In this document: positions 1 through 5,923 of the stretch, piece by piece
Numbering within the stretch: position 1 is the stretch's first letter
Layout of the letters: each line of letters opens with the position of its first letter
Program-made: the position numbers and the translations under genes
The notes under the pieces: generated by a model
Seen by the model: the letters and a program-made list of their open reading frames with translations, nothing else
What the model was told of the DNA's origin: nothing
Database searches by the model: none
Source of the DNA: an uncultured Roseburia sp.
GTDB taxonomy: Bacteria > Bacillota > Clostridia > Lachnospirales > Lachnospiraceae
Assembly: GCA_905206195.1 (NCBI GenBank)
Contig: CAJLGN010000031.1
Coordinates: forward strand, 1 to 9,434
Direction: 5' to 3'
DNA: 9,434 nucleotides

Positions 1-179
1 TGATGCGTCTGTAAGACAATCACATGATCCACCTCGCTGGCCGTCATGTATCCGGCATGGATGGCGAGCGTACCAAGCTTTATCTGCGTGGAAGATTTCT
101 TTTGCATGGCATGGATTAATTGTTCACGGGTAACGATGCTCCGTGAAAGTAAATAATTCCCGAAAAACTGAGCGTACAT
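1..179 (-). CDS. N-terminal part of a CheX-like / MshEN-like protein (runs off window)
   Basis: Only the first 59 codons are present; the gene continues past the left edge. The start is ATG at 179-177, preceded by GGGAG inside the last codons of the receiver gene, whose stop is only three bases away, so translation of the two is probably coupled. The visible sequence starts MYAQFFGNYLLSR and contains a KLGTLAIHAGYMTASEVD segment. The pattern 'LG.L....G.MT..EVD..I..Q' resembles the helical repeat of GspE/MshE N-terminal domains. From memory, Clostridial proteins starting this way next to a lone CheY are usually annotated as chemotaxis protein CheX, a CheY-P phosphatase family. The catalytic CheX part would be outside the window, so the function is an inference from family and neighbour. 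It could also be a cyclic-dinucleotide-binding MshEN-type protein. Confidence 0.75.
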   Translation of the reverse strand, partial: MYAQFFGNYLLSRSIVTREQLIHAMQKKSSTQIKLGTLAIHAGYMTASEVDHVIVLQTH

Positions 180-182
180 ATA

Positions 183-560
183 TTATCTCCCTTCAAATCT
201 TGAAGCGATCACATGATGAACCTGATCTTTGTTCAATGGTTTCTGGATAAAGTCGCTTGCGCCGGCTTCGATAGCGGCCTTCAGCTGAGACTGGGTCCCC
301 ACAGAAGAGACGATCACGATATCGGCATCTTTGTCGAAGCCGATAATCTCCCGGATTGCAGCGTTGCCGTCCTTTACAGGCATCACGATATCAAGAAAAA
401 CCAATTGGGGAGATTCCTTTTTGTAGAGGTCGATCGTGTCCTGCCCGTTGGACGCCTCGAGAAAAATTGGGGTACCGTAGGCGGAGATGATGTCCTTTAA
501 TTGTTTTCTTGCGAGAATAGAATCGTCACCGATTAAGATTTTAATGTCATTTAGCATCAT
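183..560 (-). CDS. Single-domain CheY-like response regulator
   Basis: A 125-residue stand-alone receiver domain with no output domain. The conserved sites are all visible: acidic pair D12-D13 (in ILIGDDS), phospho-acceptor D57 (in FLDIVMP), the Ser/Thr switch position S85 (VIVSSVG) and the invariant lysine K107 (IQKPL). It should accept a phosphate from a histidine kinase and act by protein contact, as CheY proteins do, or be dephosphorylated by its neighbour. I chose the ATG at 560-558 because GGGAG sits 8 bases upstream; an in-frame ATG at 575 exists but overlaps that site and has no binding site of its own. The gene is first in a minus-strand unit with the CheX-like gene. Its promoter (597-625) carries a perfect inverted repeat. 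No chemoreceptor, CheA or flagellar gene is in view, so the link to chemotaxis is not shown by context. Confidence 0.93.
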   Translation of the reverse strand: MMLNDIKILIGDDSILARKQLKDIISAYGTPIFLEASNGQDTIDLYKKESPQLVFLDIVMPVKDGNAAIREIIGFDKDADIVIVSSVGTQSQLKAAIEAGASDFIQKPLNKDQVHHVIASRFEGR

Positions 561-592
561 GATTATATCTCCCATCGTAAATTAATGTTTGT

Positions 593-619
593 TCACATTT
601 TACACCATGTAAAATGTGA
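593..619. repeat. Perfect 12-bp inverted repeat, candidate operator
   Basis: TCACATTTTACA (593-604), three-base centre CCA, then TGTAAAATGTGA (608-619), with no mismatch. It covers the spacer and -10 of the receiver promoter. It has no U-run after it in the leftward direction (ACAAACATTAAT follows), so it is not an intrinsic terminator. The symmetry and placement fit a dimeric repressor site; no regulator is identified. Confidence 0.7.
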
Positions 620-625
620 GTTCAA
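597..625 (-). promoter_or_regulatory. Sigma-A promoter of the receiver / CheX-like unit
   Basis: Read on the minus strand: -35 TTGAAC (625-620), a 17-base spacer, and -10 TAAAAT (602-597). Transcription would start near 590, giving a leader of about 30 bases before the ATG at 560. The spacer and -10 lie inside a perfect inverted repeat (593-619), so a bound protein would block the polymerase. Confidence 0.75.
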
Positions 626-684
626 TCGAAATTAGAAAATTTGTGAAAAAGTTGTTAACTATTGTAGAAAAAATGCACAATTCG

Positions 685-713
685 TTGCATATGCCCAAAA
701 TGGCATATATAAT
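685..713 (+). promoter_or_regulatory. Sigma-A promoter of the small membrane protein gene, with internal dyad
   Basis: -35 TTGCAT (685-690), 17-base spacer, -10 TATAAT (708-713). Transcription should begin near 720. A perfect 7-bp inverted repeat, ATATGCC (689-695) and GGCATAT (702-708) around a six-base centre, fills the spacer and touches both promoter elements, and is a candidate operator different in sequence from the one at 593-619. Confidence 0.75.
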
Positions 714-757
714 AGGCAAAAGAGTAAGGAAAAATGAGAAGAAATGAGGATTATGAC

Positions 758-1093
758 ATGGGGATCATGACTGTGTTTCACATGGTGGTTGCGGTATTCG
801 GCGCTTATATGATCGGAGCGGCTCTCGGGATGAAAAAGTCCGGGAAAGTCAGTTCCATGGTGATTGCTGAGGAGGAGCTCCGAAGGTGTCGGGACAAGCA
901 GAGTTTCATCGATTATCTCTACTGGAAGGAGGCTGTCTTTGGGGGAGTTGTTCTGCTCGCGGGAGTCTTGGGGATCATCAACGATTTGGTCGTGTCGCTC
1001 GGCGCTTTTCGCATAGTCCAAATGCTGCTTTTTCTGGCAGCGTTTTTGTGGTTCCAGAGCGAATTGCGGAAAGCGAGGGAAAAATTTTTGTAG
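758..1093 (+). CDS. Small three-helix membrane protein of unknown function
   Basis: Encodes 111 residues. Three hydrophobic segments are visible: about residues 4-24, 57-80 and 84-101. Between the first and second is a charged stretch (AEEELRRCRDKQSFIDYLYWKE, about 37-58); the C-terminus ends in a basic ELRKAREKFL. I recognise no catalytic motif. I prefer the ATG at 758 because GAGGA (746-750) stands 7 bases upstream; an in-frame ATG at 734 would add eight polar residues but has AAGGA only three bases away. The segment from the first helix through LYWKEAVFG and NDLVVSLGAF has the look of a conserved Clostridial hypothetical, but no function can be assigned. It is transcribed alone from the promoter at 685-713 and is convergent with the citrate synthase gene. 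Confidence 0.85.
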   Translation: MGIMTVFHMVVAVFGAYMIGAALGMKKSGKVSSMVIAEEELRRCRDKQSFIDYLYWKEAVFGGVVLLAGVLGIINDLVVSLGAFRIVQMLLFLAAFLWFQSELRKAREKFL

Positions 1094-1100
1094 AAATACG

Positions 1101-1188
1101 AAAAAAGCTGCCACAAAATGCAGTTTTTCTCCGCATTTCTGCGCGATGGCGGCAGAAAATCACGGATTTCTAAGGCATTTTGTGACAG
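1101..1188 (-). terminator. Nested inverted repeat; terminator of citrate synthase gene
   Basis: CTGCCACAAAATGC (1108-1121) pairs with GCATTTTGTGACAG (1175-1188) with one mismatch. Read on the minus strand the right-hand arm is followed by C and six U (1106-1101), as in an intrinsic terminator. The 53-base interior holds a second hairpin, TTTCTGC (1136-1142) with GCAGAAA (1152-1158). On the plus strand no U-run follows 1188; a weak small hairpin CTGC/GCAG (1108-1123) followed by five U might end the membrane protein transcript. Confidence 0.6.
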
Positions 1189-1226
1189 TTTCTCGAGTGC
1201 GGTGGTAGCGAGACTGGACCAGGGGA

Positions 1227-2588
1227 TTAGTCGCGTGCATCCATCGGCACATACGCCTTGCGCTCTCCGACATTTTTGTAGGCGGGGCGCATGATCTTGC
1301 CGTTTACGGCGACCTCCTCCAGTCGATGCGCGCTCCAGCCAGCGATGCGCGCGATCGCAAAGATCGGGGTGTAGAGTTCCACAGGGAGCCCAAGCATACT
1401 GTAGGCGAATCCGCTGAAGAAGTCGACGTTGGGGCTTACGCCCTTATAGATCTTACGCTCCTTGGCGATGATCTGAGGAGCGAGCCGCTCTACTGCGGAA
1501 TAGAGCGCAAATTCCCTGCCACAGTCTTTCTCAGCGGACAGCTGCTCCACAAAAGAACGGAAAATCTGGGCTCTCGGATCGGAGAGGGAGTACACGGCAT
1601 GCCCCATACCGTAGATGAGACCAGCCCGGTCGAAAGCCTCCTTGTTGAGCAGCGCGGTCAGATAACGGCTGATGGCCTCCTCATCCTCCCAGTCGGTCAG
1701 CTGCTCTTTCATGTCGTCGAACATTTTTACGACTTTGATGTTGGCACCACCGTGCTTTGGTCCCTTGAGGGAGCCGAGCGATGCGGCGATGACAGAATAA
1801 GTATCGGTTCCCGATGAGGATACCAGATGGGTGGTGAACGAGGAGTTGTTACCCCCGCCGTGTTCCATATGGAGAATCAGCGCGATATCCAGCAATTTTG
1901 CCTCCAGCGGCGAGAACTTGCTGTCCGGTCTTAAAATATGCAGGATGTTCTCTGCAGTGGAATATTCCGCCTTCGGCGAATGGATAAACAGGCTTGCCCC
2001 GTCGTGGTAATGTCTATATGCCTGATAGCCGTACACGGATAAAAGAGGAAACAGACTGATTAACTGTAAGCATTGACGCAGAACATTCGGGAGCGAGACA
2101 TCGTCCGCGAGGTCATCGTAAGAGTAAAGTGTCAGGACGCTCCTTGCGAGCGTATTCATCATATCTTTGCTGGGGGCTTTCATAATAATATCCCGAACAA
2201 AGCTGGTAGGAAGGGTTCGGTAATTGCCGAGCATCTGAACGAAATCATCGAGCTCTTCCTTGGTGGGAAGTTTCCCAAAGAGCAGGAGATAGGTGCACTC
2301 CTCGAAGCCAAAATGACTCTTTTCCCCGATGCCGGAAATCAGATCCTTCACATTATAACCGCGGTAAAAAAGTTCTCCGTCTGCGGGGACACTTTTGCCG
2401 TCGATTTCTTTTGTGGAGCAGACCTCGGAGATTTCGGTGAGTCCAACCAGAACACCTTTACCATTCAGGTCACGCAGTCCTCGTTTGACGTCGTACTTTG
2501 TGTATAAATCAGGATCTATTTTGGCGCAGTCAGCAGACAGAGCAGCCAGACGCAGAAGATCCGGAGTGATTTCACAAAATTGATTCAT
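1227..2588 (-). CDS. gltA: Citrate synthase (citrate/2-methylcitrate synthase family)
   Basis: Encodes a 453-residue citrate synthase, which condenses oxaloacetate and acetyl-CoA to citrate in the cytoplasm. The catalytic triad of the family is visible: H243 (EHGGGN, equivalent to pig H274), H279 (GPKHGGAN, equivalent to H320) and D389 (SPNVDFFSG, equivalent to D375). Further family landmarks are H330 and R339 in GMGHAVYSLSDPR, and ELFYRGYNVKDL near residues 72-83. The start is ATG at 2588-2586, with AAGGAGG (2604-2598) nine bases upstream; an in-frame ATG at 2621 lies before that site and near the -10, so it is unlikely. The N-terminal extension of about 50 residues before the first family block is typical of Clostridial forms. 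A methylcitrate synthase role cannot be excluded from sequence, but no prp genes are nearby and the divergent PEP carboxykinase points to oxaloacetate-to-citrate flux for glutamate synthesis. Confidence 0.95.
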   Translation of the reverse strand: MNQFCEITPDLLRLAALSADCAKIDPDLYTKYDVKRGLRDLNGKGVLVGLTEISEVCSTKEIDGKSVPADGELFYRGYNVKDLISGIGEKSHFGFEECTYLLLFGKLPTKEELDDFVQMLGNYRTLPTSFVRDIIMKAPSKDMMNTLARSVLTLYSYDDLADDVSLPNVLRQCLQLISLFPLLSVYGYQAYRHYHDGASLFIHSPKAEYSTAENILHILRPDSKFSPLEAKLLDIALILHMEHGGGNNSSFTTHLVSSSGTDTYSVIAASLGSLKGPKHGGANIKVVKMFDDMKEQLTDWEDEEAISRYLTALLNKEAFDRAGLIYGMGHAVYSLSDPRAQIFRSFVEQLSAEKDCGREFALYSAVERLAPQIIAKERKIYKGVSPNVDFFSGFAYSMLGLPVELYTPIFAIARIAGWSAHRLEEVAVNGKIMRPAYKNVGERKAYVPMDARD

Positions 2589-2621
2589 CGTTGTAGCCCT
2601 CCTTTTTATTTTACTTTCCAT

Positions 2622-2651
2622 ATCATAACATATGTATTTATTTTAATACAA
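2622..2651 (-). promoter_or_regulatory. Sigma-A promoter of the citrate synthase gene
   Basis: On the minus strand: -35 TTGTAT (2651-2646), 18-base spacer, -10 TATGAT (2627-2622). The start would be near 2615, giving a leader of about 27 bases containing AAGGAGG. The surrounding sequence is very AT-rich, so other -35 choices are possible. Confidence 0.6.
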
Positions 2652-2691
2652 GAAAATTGTATATAATTTATGGAAATTTTAAAAACAGGGT

Positions 2692-2738
2692 CAAAATGAG
2701 TGACAAAATGAATAAAGTATCAAATGCATGTACTTTAT
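2692..2738. repeat. Candidate operator repeats between citrate synthase and PEP carboxykinase genes
   Basis: Two elements lie between the divergent promoters. A direct repeat CAAAATGA occurs at 2692-2699 and 2704-2711, one helical turn (12 bases) apart. Next to it is a perfect inverted repeat, ATAAAGTA (2712-2719) and TACTTTAT (2731-2738), with an 11-base centre. They sit about 40 to 90 bases upstream of the citrate synthase -35 and about 50 to 95 upstream of the carboxykinase -35, a position suited to a shared activator or repressor. AT-rich sequence makes chance repeats likely, so confidence is low. Confidence 0.35.
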
Positions 2739-2786
2739 ATACAGGGAAAGCACTTGAAAAAGATTCCAGTTTTTGAAGGAAACTGA

Positions 2787-2814
2787 TTGACAAAAAAAAG
2801 ACATAGTGTATTAT
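2787..2814 (+). promoter_or_regulatory. Sigma-A promoter of the PEP carboxykinase gene
   Basis: -35 TTGACA (2787-2792, perfect), 16-base spacer, -10 TATTAT (2809-2814, one mismatch). Transcription would begin near 2821, leaving a leader of about 53 bases that ends in AAGGAGG (2859-2865), eight bases before the ATG. No riboswitch-like structure is seen in the leader. Confidence 0.7.
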
Positions 2815-2873
2815 TTTAGGTAGCGGAATTTTTGAATTTGCTAATAATTTCTTAGATTAAGGAGGAATTTCAA

Positions 2874-4589
2874 ATGTCAACAAAAGCTTATTATCCAATC
2901 GGCGAGATTGGCGCTGGAAAGCCAGGCTTTGCCAAGACGCGTTCCATCGTAGAGGCCGCTTTCTACGGCAATAATGTCGTGAAAGTAAACACCTTAAAGG
3001 AGGCTTATGAATTAGCCAAGAATTCACCGGGAACGATTGTGACAGACATGCCGATCAAGGACGGAGATACATTCGGTCTCGATAAGGATGCCAAAGTATT
3101 ATTATTCAACGACGGTGCCGTTACGGGGCGTTACGCAGCTGCCCGCCGGATCAAGGGAGAGCCGGGAGTCGATGCCGGCAAGCTCGACAAAGTAGTTATG
3201 GATGCCGTGTACGAGACGAGATGGAAGACGATGTACCACGCGGAGTGCTACATCGGACTTGATCCGGAGTTCATGGCGAAGGCACACCTTCTCATCCCGG
3301 AGGGAGAGGAGAACATTCTCTACAACTGGATGTTAAACTTCCAGTATATGTCCGACGAGTACGTGAAGATGTACAAGAACTCCAAGGTGATCGGCGACGG
3401 TAAGGAGCCGGACATCTACATCTTTTCCGACCCGCAGTGGGCGCCGCATGACACGCCGGATGTGGATTACAGCTGCCTGAGCGATCCGCTTACCCTGTGC
3501 TACTTCGACACTGACCAGAACTGCGCTGCAATCCTTGGTATGAGATATTTCGGAGAGCACAAGAAGGGAACACTGACCATGGCGTGGGCGCTTGCAAACC
3601 GCAACGGTTACGCTTCCTGCCACGGCGGACAAAAGGAGTACACCTTGGAGGACGGTTCGAAGTTCGTTGCGTCTGTTTACGGATTGTCCGGCTCCGGCAA
3701 ATCTACTCTGACGCATGCAAAGCACGGCGGAAAATACCCGGCGATCAAGGTTCTCCACGACGATGCATTCATCATCAACACAGATACCTGTGCATCCATC
3801 GCGCTGGAGCCGACATACTTCGACAAGACGTCAGATTACCCGACCGGATGCCCGGACAACGAGTACTTATTATCCGCACAGAACTGCTCCGCAACCCTGG
3901 ATGAAAACGGAAAGATCCAGCTTGTGACAGAGGATATCCGCAACGGTAACGGACGTGCCATCAAGTCCAAGTTATGGTCTCCGAACCGTGTCGACAAGAT
4001 CGATGCTCCGGTCAACGCAATCTTCTGGATCATGAAGGATCCGACCATCCCGCCAGTACTGAAGTTAATGGACGCTGCTCTGGCATCCGTCATGGGTGCA
4101 ACGCTGGCCACAAAGACTTACACCGCAGAGCGTGTGGCGGCAGGTACAGACCTGAATGCTTTGAGGATTGTGCCTTACGCGAACCCGTTCCGCACTTACC
4201 CGCTTGTGAATGACTACGAGAAGTTCAAGAAGTTGGTTGAGGAGAAGAACGTAGACTGCTATATCGTCAACACCGGCGACTTCATGGGAACAAAGTGTAA
4301 GCCGGCTGACACTTTGGGCATCCTTGAGACCATCGTTGAGGGTAAGGCAAAGTTTGAGAAATGGGGACCGTTCGAGGACATCGAGATCATGAACGACTGG
4401 TCCGGCAAGACCGCTGACTTTACGCCGAATCTGAGCGATAAGGATTATGTGGCAGCGCTCAAGAACGCTATGGAGAACCGTGTGTCCGCAGTGGAAGGAT
4501 TTTCCACCAAGAAGGACGGTTACGACAAGCTTCCAGATGAGGCGCTTGCAGCATTGAAAAAGCTTGTGGATGAGGCAGCTTCCTTATAA
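2874..4589 (+). CDS. pckA: Phosphoenolpyruvate carboxykinase, ATP type (divergent subfamily)
   Basis: A 571-residue cytoplasmic enzyme of the ATP-dependent PEP carboxykinase family, interconverting oxaloacetate + ATP with PEP + CO2 + ADP. Blocks align in order with E. coli PckA: substrate site TGR (84-86, like FTGRSP), metal-binding HKKG (229-232, with K230-K231), H250 (SCHGG, like H232), P-loop GLSGSGKST (270-278, K276), metal pair D296-D297 in LHDDAF, and NTGDFMGTKCK (466-476, like NTGWNGTGKR). It departs from the usual enzyme: the P-loop has SGKS rather than TGKT, the metal-site context is HDD rather than GDD, and the length exceeds the usual 520-540, with extra C-terminal residues after about 500. 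In fermenting anaerobes this enzyme often runs toward oxaloacetate, fixing CO2 and gaining ATP. With citrate synthase divergent from it, a role supplying oxaloacetate for citrate and glutamate is the natural inference. Confidence 0.88.
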   Translation: MSTKAYYPIGEIGAGKPGFAKTRSIVEAAFYGNNVVKVNTLKEAYELAKNSPGTIVTDMPIKDGDTFGLDKDAKVLLFNDGAVTGRYAAARRIKGEPGVDAGKLDKVVMDAVYETRWKTMYHAECYIGLDPEFMAKAHLLIPEGEENILYNWMLNFQYMSDEYVKMYKNSKVIGDGKEPDIYIFSDPQWAPHDTPDVDYSCLSDPLTLCYFDTDQNCAAILGMRYFGEHKKGTLTMAWALANRNGYASCHGGQKEYTLEDGSKFVASVYGLSGSGKSTLTHAKHGGKYPAIKVLHDDAFIINTDTCASIALEPTYFDKTSDYPTGCPDNEYLLSAQNCSATLDENGKIQLVTEDIRNGNGRAIKSKLWSPNRVDKIDAPVNAIFWIMKDPTIPPVLKLMDAALASVMGATLATKTYTAERVAAGTDLNALRIVPYANPFRTYPLVNDYEKFKKLVEEKNVDCYIVNTGDFMGTKCKPADTLGILETIVEGKAKFEKWGPFEDIEIMNDWSGKTADFTPNLSDKDYVAALKNAMENRVSAVEGFSTKKDGYDKLPDEALAALKKLVDEAASL

Positions 4590-4612
4590 GAGATTTGTGA
4601 TTGAAATAAGAG

Positions 4613-4644
4613 AGACACCGCAGAGATTTCTGCGGTGTCTTTTT
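4613..4644 (+). terminator. Intrinsic terminator after PEP carboxykinase gene
   Basis: A perfect 12-bp stem, AGACACCGCAGA (4613-4624) with TCTGCGGTGTCT (4629-4640), a four-base loop GATT and a run of U at the end of the 3' arm (4640-4644). It lies 24 bases after the stop codon at 4589. Confidence 0.93.
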
Positions 4645-4719
4645 GACGATGATTTCTCGTAACAAAAAAGATGCAGCCACATATGGGTGTAGTGAACGAT
4701 TCTTTTGTGGGAGAGTACA

Positions 4720-5370
4720 ATGCGAGGGCGAATCACAGATTTGTTAGGTTACAAAGAGATTTCATGTGATGGAAATACATGGTCATATACAGAGAGGACA
4801 GGGAGCGCGACGCCGGATATCATTGTGTGGGAGGAAGATTTGACACACGATGGGAAACTGGAGCGGATCGAGGTGAATCTTGAGAGCGGCGCGACAGGGG
4901 AGGTGGATACCGTGACGGTGTATCCCGGCGATTCTCGTATTCCAGAGAGCGGTAGACCGATCTGGACAGCATATGCGGACACGGTACATGCCGGATGGAA
5001 TGGAATCTATGTTTATCAAAATCCGAGGGATGGTCTGACTTATCTGCTCGTCTGGCAGCCATCGATGTACCAGGGGGTTGCGGATTATCATTATCGTGTG
5101 TTCTCCCTGAGCGAGAGCGGGAAAGAGCAGATTTGGGAGGAGGCATCCATTGCGTTCGATTTAAATCACGTAAAAATGGAGGATCCTGGAAATGTGTCTT
5201 CATTTTTGGCGCGTGTCAACGAGCTTCTGCGGGAGAGTTATGTGTTGATTGACACGAATGAAGGAGTCAAATTTTACAGCGAGCAGGGCAATCGGGTGAC
5301 GCGGGAATTTGATGCGGACAGTATTGTGGCGGAGTTGAAGCGCGCGCGGTTTGCGCAGATGGGAGAGTGA
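4720..5370 (+). CDS. Hypothetical protein with DxxxDG motif, no secretion signal
   Basis: Encodes 216 residues starting at ATG 4720, with GGGAG (4709-4713) six bases upstream; an in-frame TGA at 4693 rules out a longer N-terminus apart from a TTG at 4705. No signal peptide, lipobox or membrane helix is visible. Residues 33-53 (DIIVWEEDLTHDGKLERIEV) contain D40-x3-DG-x3-E48, like the 'DLTGDG..E' repeats of VCBS/FG-GAP-type beta proteins. Residues 90-130 (HAGWNGIYVY, LTYLLVWQP, YHYRVFSL) look like alternating beta strands. From memory, similar modules occur at the C-termini of Clostridial lipoproteins and M56 (BlaR1-type) peptidases, where they are extracellular; here the module stands alone. 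It may be a cytosolic relative or the surviving end of a larger secreted protein. No convincing promoter was found between the preceding terminator and this gene. Confidence 0.75.
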   Translation: MRGRITDLLGYKEISCDGNTWSYTERTGSATPDIIVWEEDLTHDGKLERIEVNLESGATGEVDTVTVYPGDSRIPESGRPIWTAYADTVHAGWNGIYVYQNPRDGLTYLLVWQPSMYQGVADYHYRVFSLSESGKEQIWEEASIAFDLNHVKMEDPGNVSSFLARVNELLRESYVLIDTNEGVKFYSEQGNRVTREFDADSIVAELKRARFAQMGE

Positions 5371-5493
5371 GCGGATATCTTGGATTTTATAAAGCAGTAT
5401 TAGGAACTACGGAAGTGAATATCACAGATGATTTTGATTTGTCAATAGAGAAAATATATAGAAATTCGCACAGAATTTGGCACTAATTTTTAG

Positions 5494-5522
5494 TTGATAA
5501 ACGGGACATATTAAAGTATAAT
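5494..5522 (+). promoter_or_regulatory. Sigma-A promoter of 6S RNA
   Basis: -35 TTGATA (5494-5499), 17-base spacer, -10 TATAAT (5517-5522, perfect). The predicted start is at about 5529, eight bases before the closing stem of the 6S fold. The sequence between 5371 and 5493 holds no other clear signal and no terminator for the upstream gene. Confidence 0.85.
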
Positions 5523-5528
5523 AAGACT

Positions 5529-5727
5529 AATAAAAAGCCTGGGATGTGCGACACCCTACATTTTTGAACCTACATCTATTTTTATGGGATTCTTATATTC
5601 GAAGGCGGATGTCAAGCCATCAGTACCATCCGGTACGCGAGCAGTGGAAGACAGAAACCAACGTGCGGTTACCCACCTAGCTTTGGCTAGGAGTCAAAAA
5701 CGTAGGAAACGGCATTTTGGGTCATAC
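5529..5727 (+). ncRNA. ssrS: 6S RNA
   Basis: About 195 bases with the architecture of 6S RNA, which binds the sigma-A RNA polymerase holoenzyme by imitating an open promoter and lowers transcription in stationary phase. The closing stem pairs GCCTGGGATGT (5537-5547) with GCATTTTGGGT (5712-5722), eleven pairs if G-U is allowed; the E. coli molecule has the comparable CUGAGAUGU / GCAUCUCGG. A second long stem pairs CCTACATTTTTGA (5555-5567) with TCAAAAACGTAGG (5694-5706) with one mismatch. Next to the 3' strand of the central region is a hairpin CCTAGC-TTTG-GCTAGG (5676-5691), at the place where E. coli has CCUUGAACC. An apical hairpin GTACC-ATCC-GGTAC is at 5623-5636. Length, promoter and fold agree; the 3' end is estimated from the stem. 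The next terminator lies well downstream, at 5856-5899. Confidence 0.85.
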
Positions 5728-5814
5728 GAAAGATTCTGTGAAGTACTTAAGATGCACGGAAGAGATACGAAAGAGGACTTTTACCGAAGAGGCAACTTGA
5801 TGTACGAAAGAGGA
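5725..5814 (+). repeat. TACGAAAGA(GGA) repeats in the 3' spacer of the 6S transcript
   Basis: TACGAAAGA occurs at 5725-5733, then extended as TACGAAAGAGGA at 5766-5777 and 5803-5814, with a variant TACCGAAGAGGC at 5782-5793. The spacing is irregular (41, 16, 21 bases). The copies lie between the end of the 6S fold and the first terminator, so they are probably transcribed. Purine-rich single-stranded repeats could bind protein or RNA; no function is known to me. Confidence 0.5.
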
Positions 5815-5855
5815 ATCTTAATATACTCGTGAAGAACTCATAGCACACAAAAGAA

Positions 5856-5899
5856 AGAAGCTGCTTGGCGTTACAGGCAGCTTCTATTTTTATTTTTTT
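5856..5899 (+). terminator. Intrinsic terminator after the 6S region
   Basis: A perfect 9-bp stem, AGAAGCTGC (5856-5864) with GCAGCTTCT (5877-5885), a 12-base loop, and a long U-rich tail (ATTTTTATTTTTTT, ending at 5899). It probably ends the 6S primary transcript. The next gene begins only about 25 bases after the tail. Confidence 0.88.
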
Positions 5900-5923
5900 G
5901 GGAAAGAATTGGAAAAAATTGGG

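Noticed and set aside
593..619. Reading the palindrome as an intrinsic terminator
   Set aside because: There is no U-run after the leftward arm, and it lies at the start, not the end, of a transcription unit; the rightward direction also has no U-run.
659..1114. Minus-strand 151-codon frame opposite the small membrane protein
   Set aside because: The plus-strand frame has a promoter, a good ribosome binding site and membrane-helix composition; the minus frame has none of these and is rich in His, Pro and Ser as in shadow frames.
1326..1817. Long open frame on the strand opposite the citrate synthase gene
   Set aside because: It is antisense to a clear enzyme gene, has no ribosome binding site and its translation has no recognisable motif. 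The same holds for the antisense frames within the PEP carboxykinase and SpoIID-like genes.
2745..2758. GGAAAGCACTTGAA as a CcpA catabolite (cre) site upstream of the PEP carboxykinase gene
   Set aside because: It lacks the outer TG/CA pair and the central CG of the consensus, so the match is too weak to annotate.
5584..5832. An 82-codon frame covering most of 6S RNA and its tail
   Set aside because: It overlaps a well-supported structured RNA, has no ribosome binding site, and its protein-like end is explained by the purine-rich TACGAAAGA repeats. A short start at 5752 also lacks a binding site.
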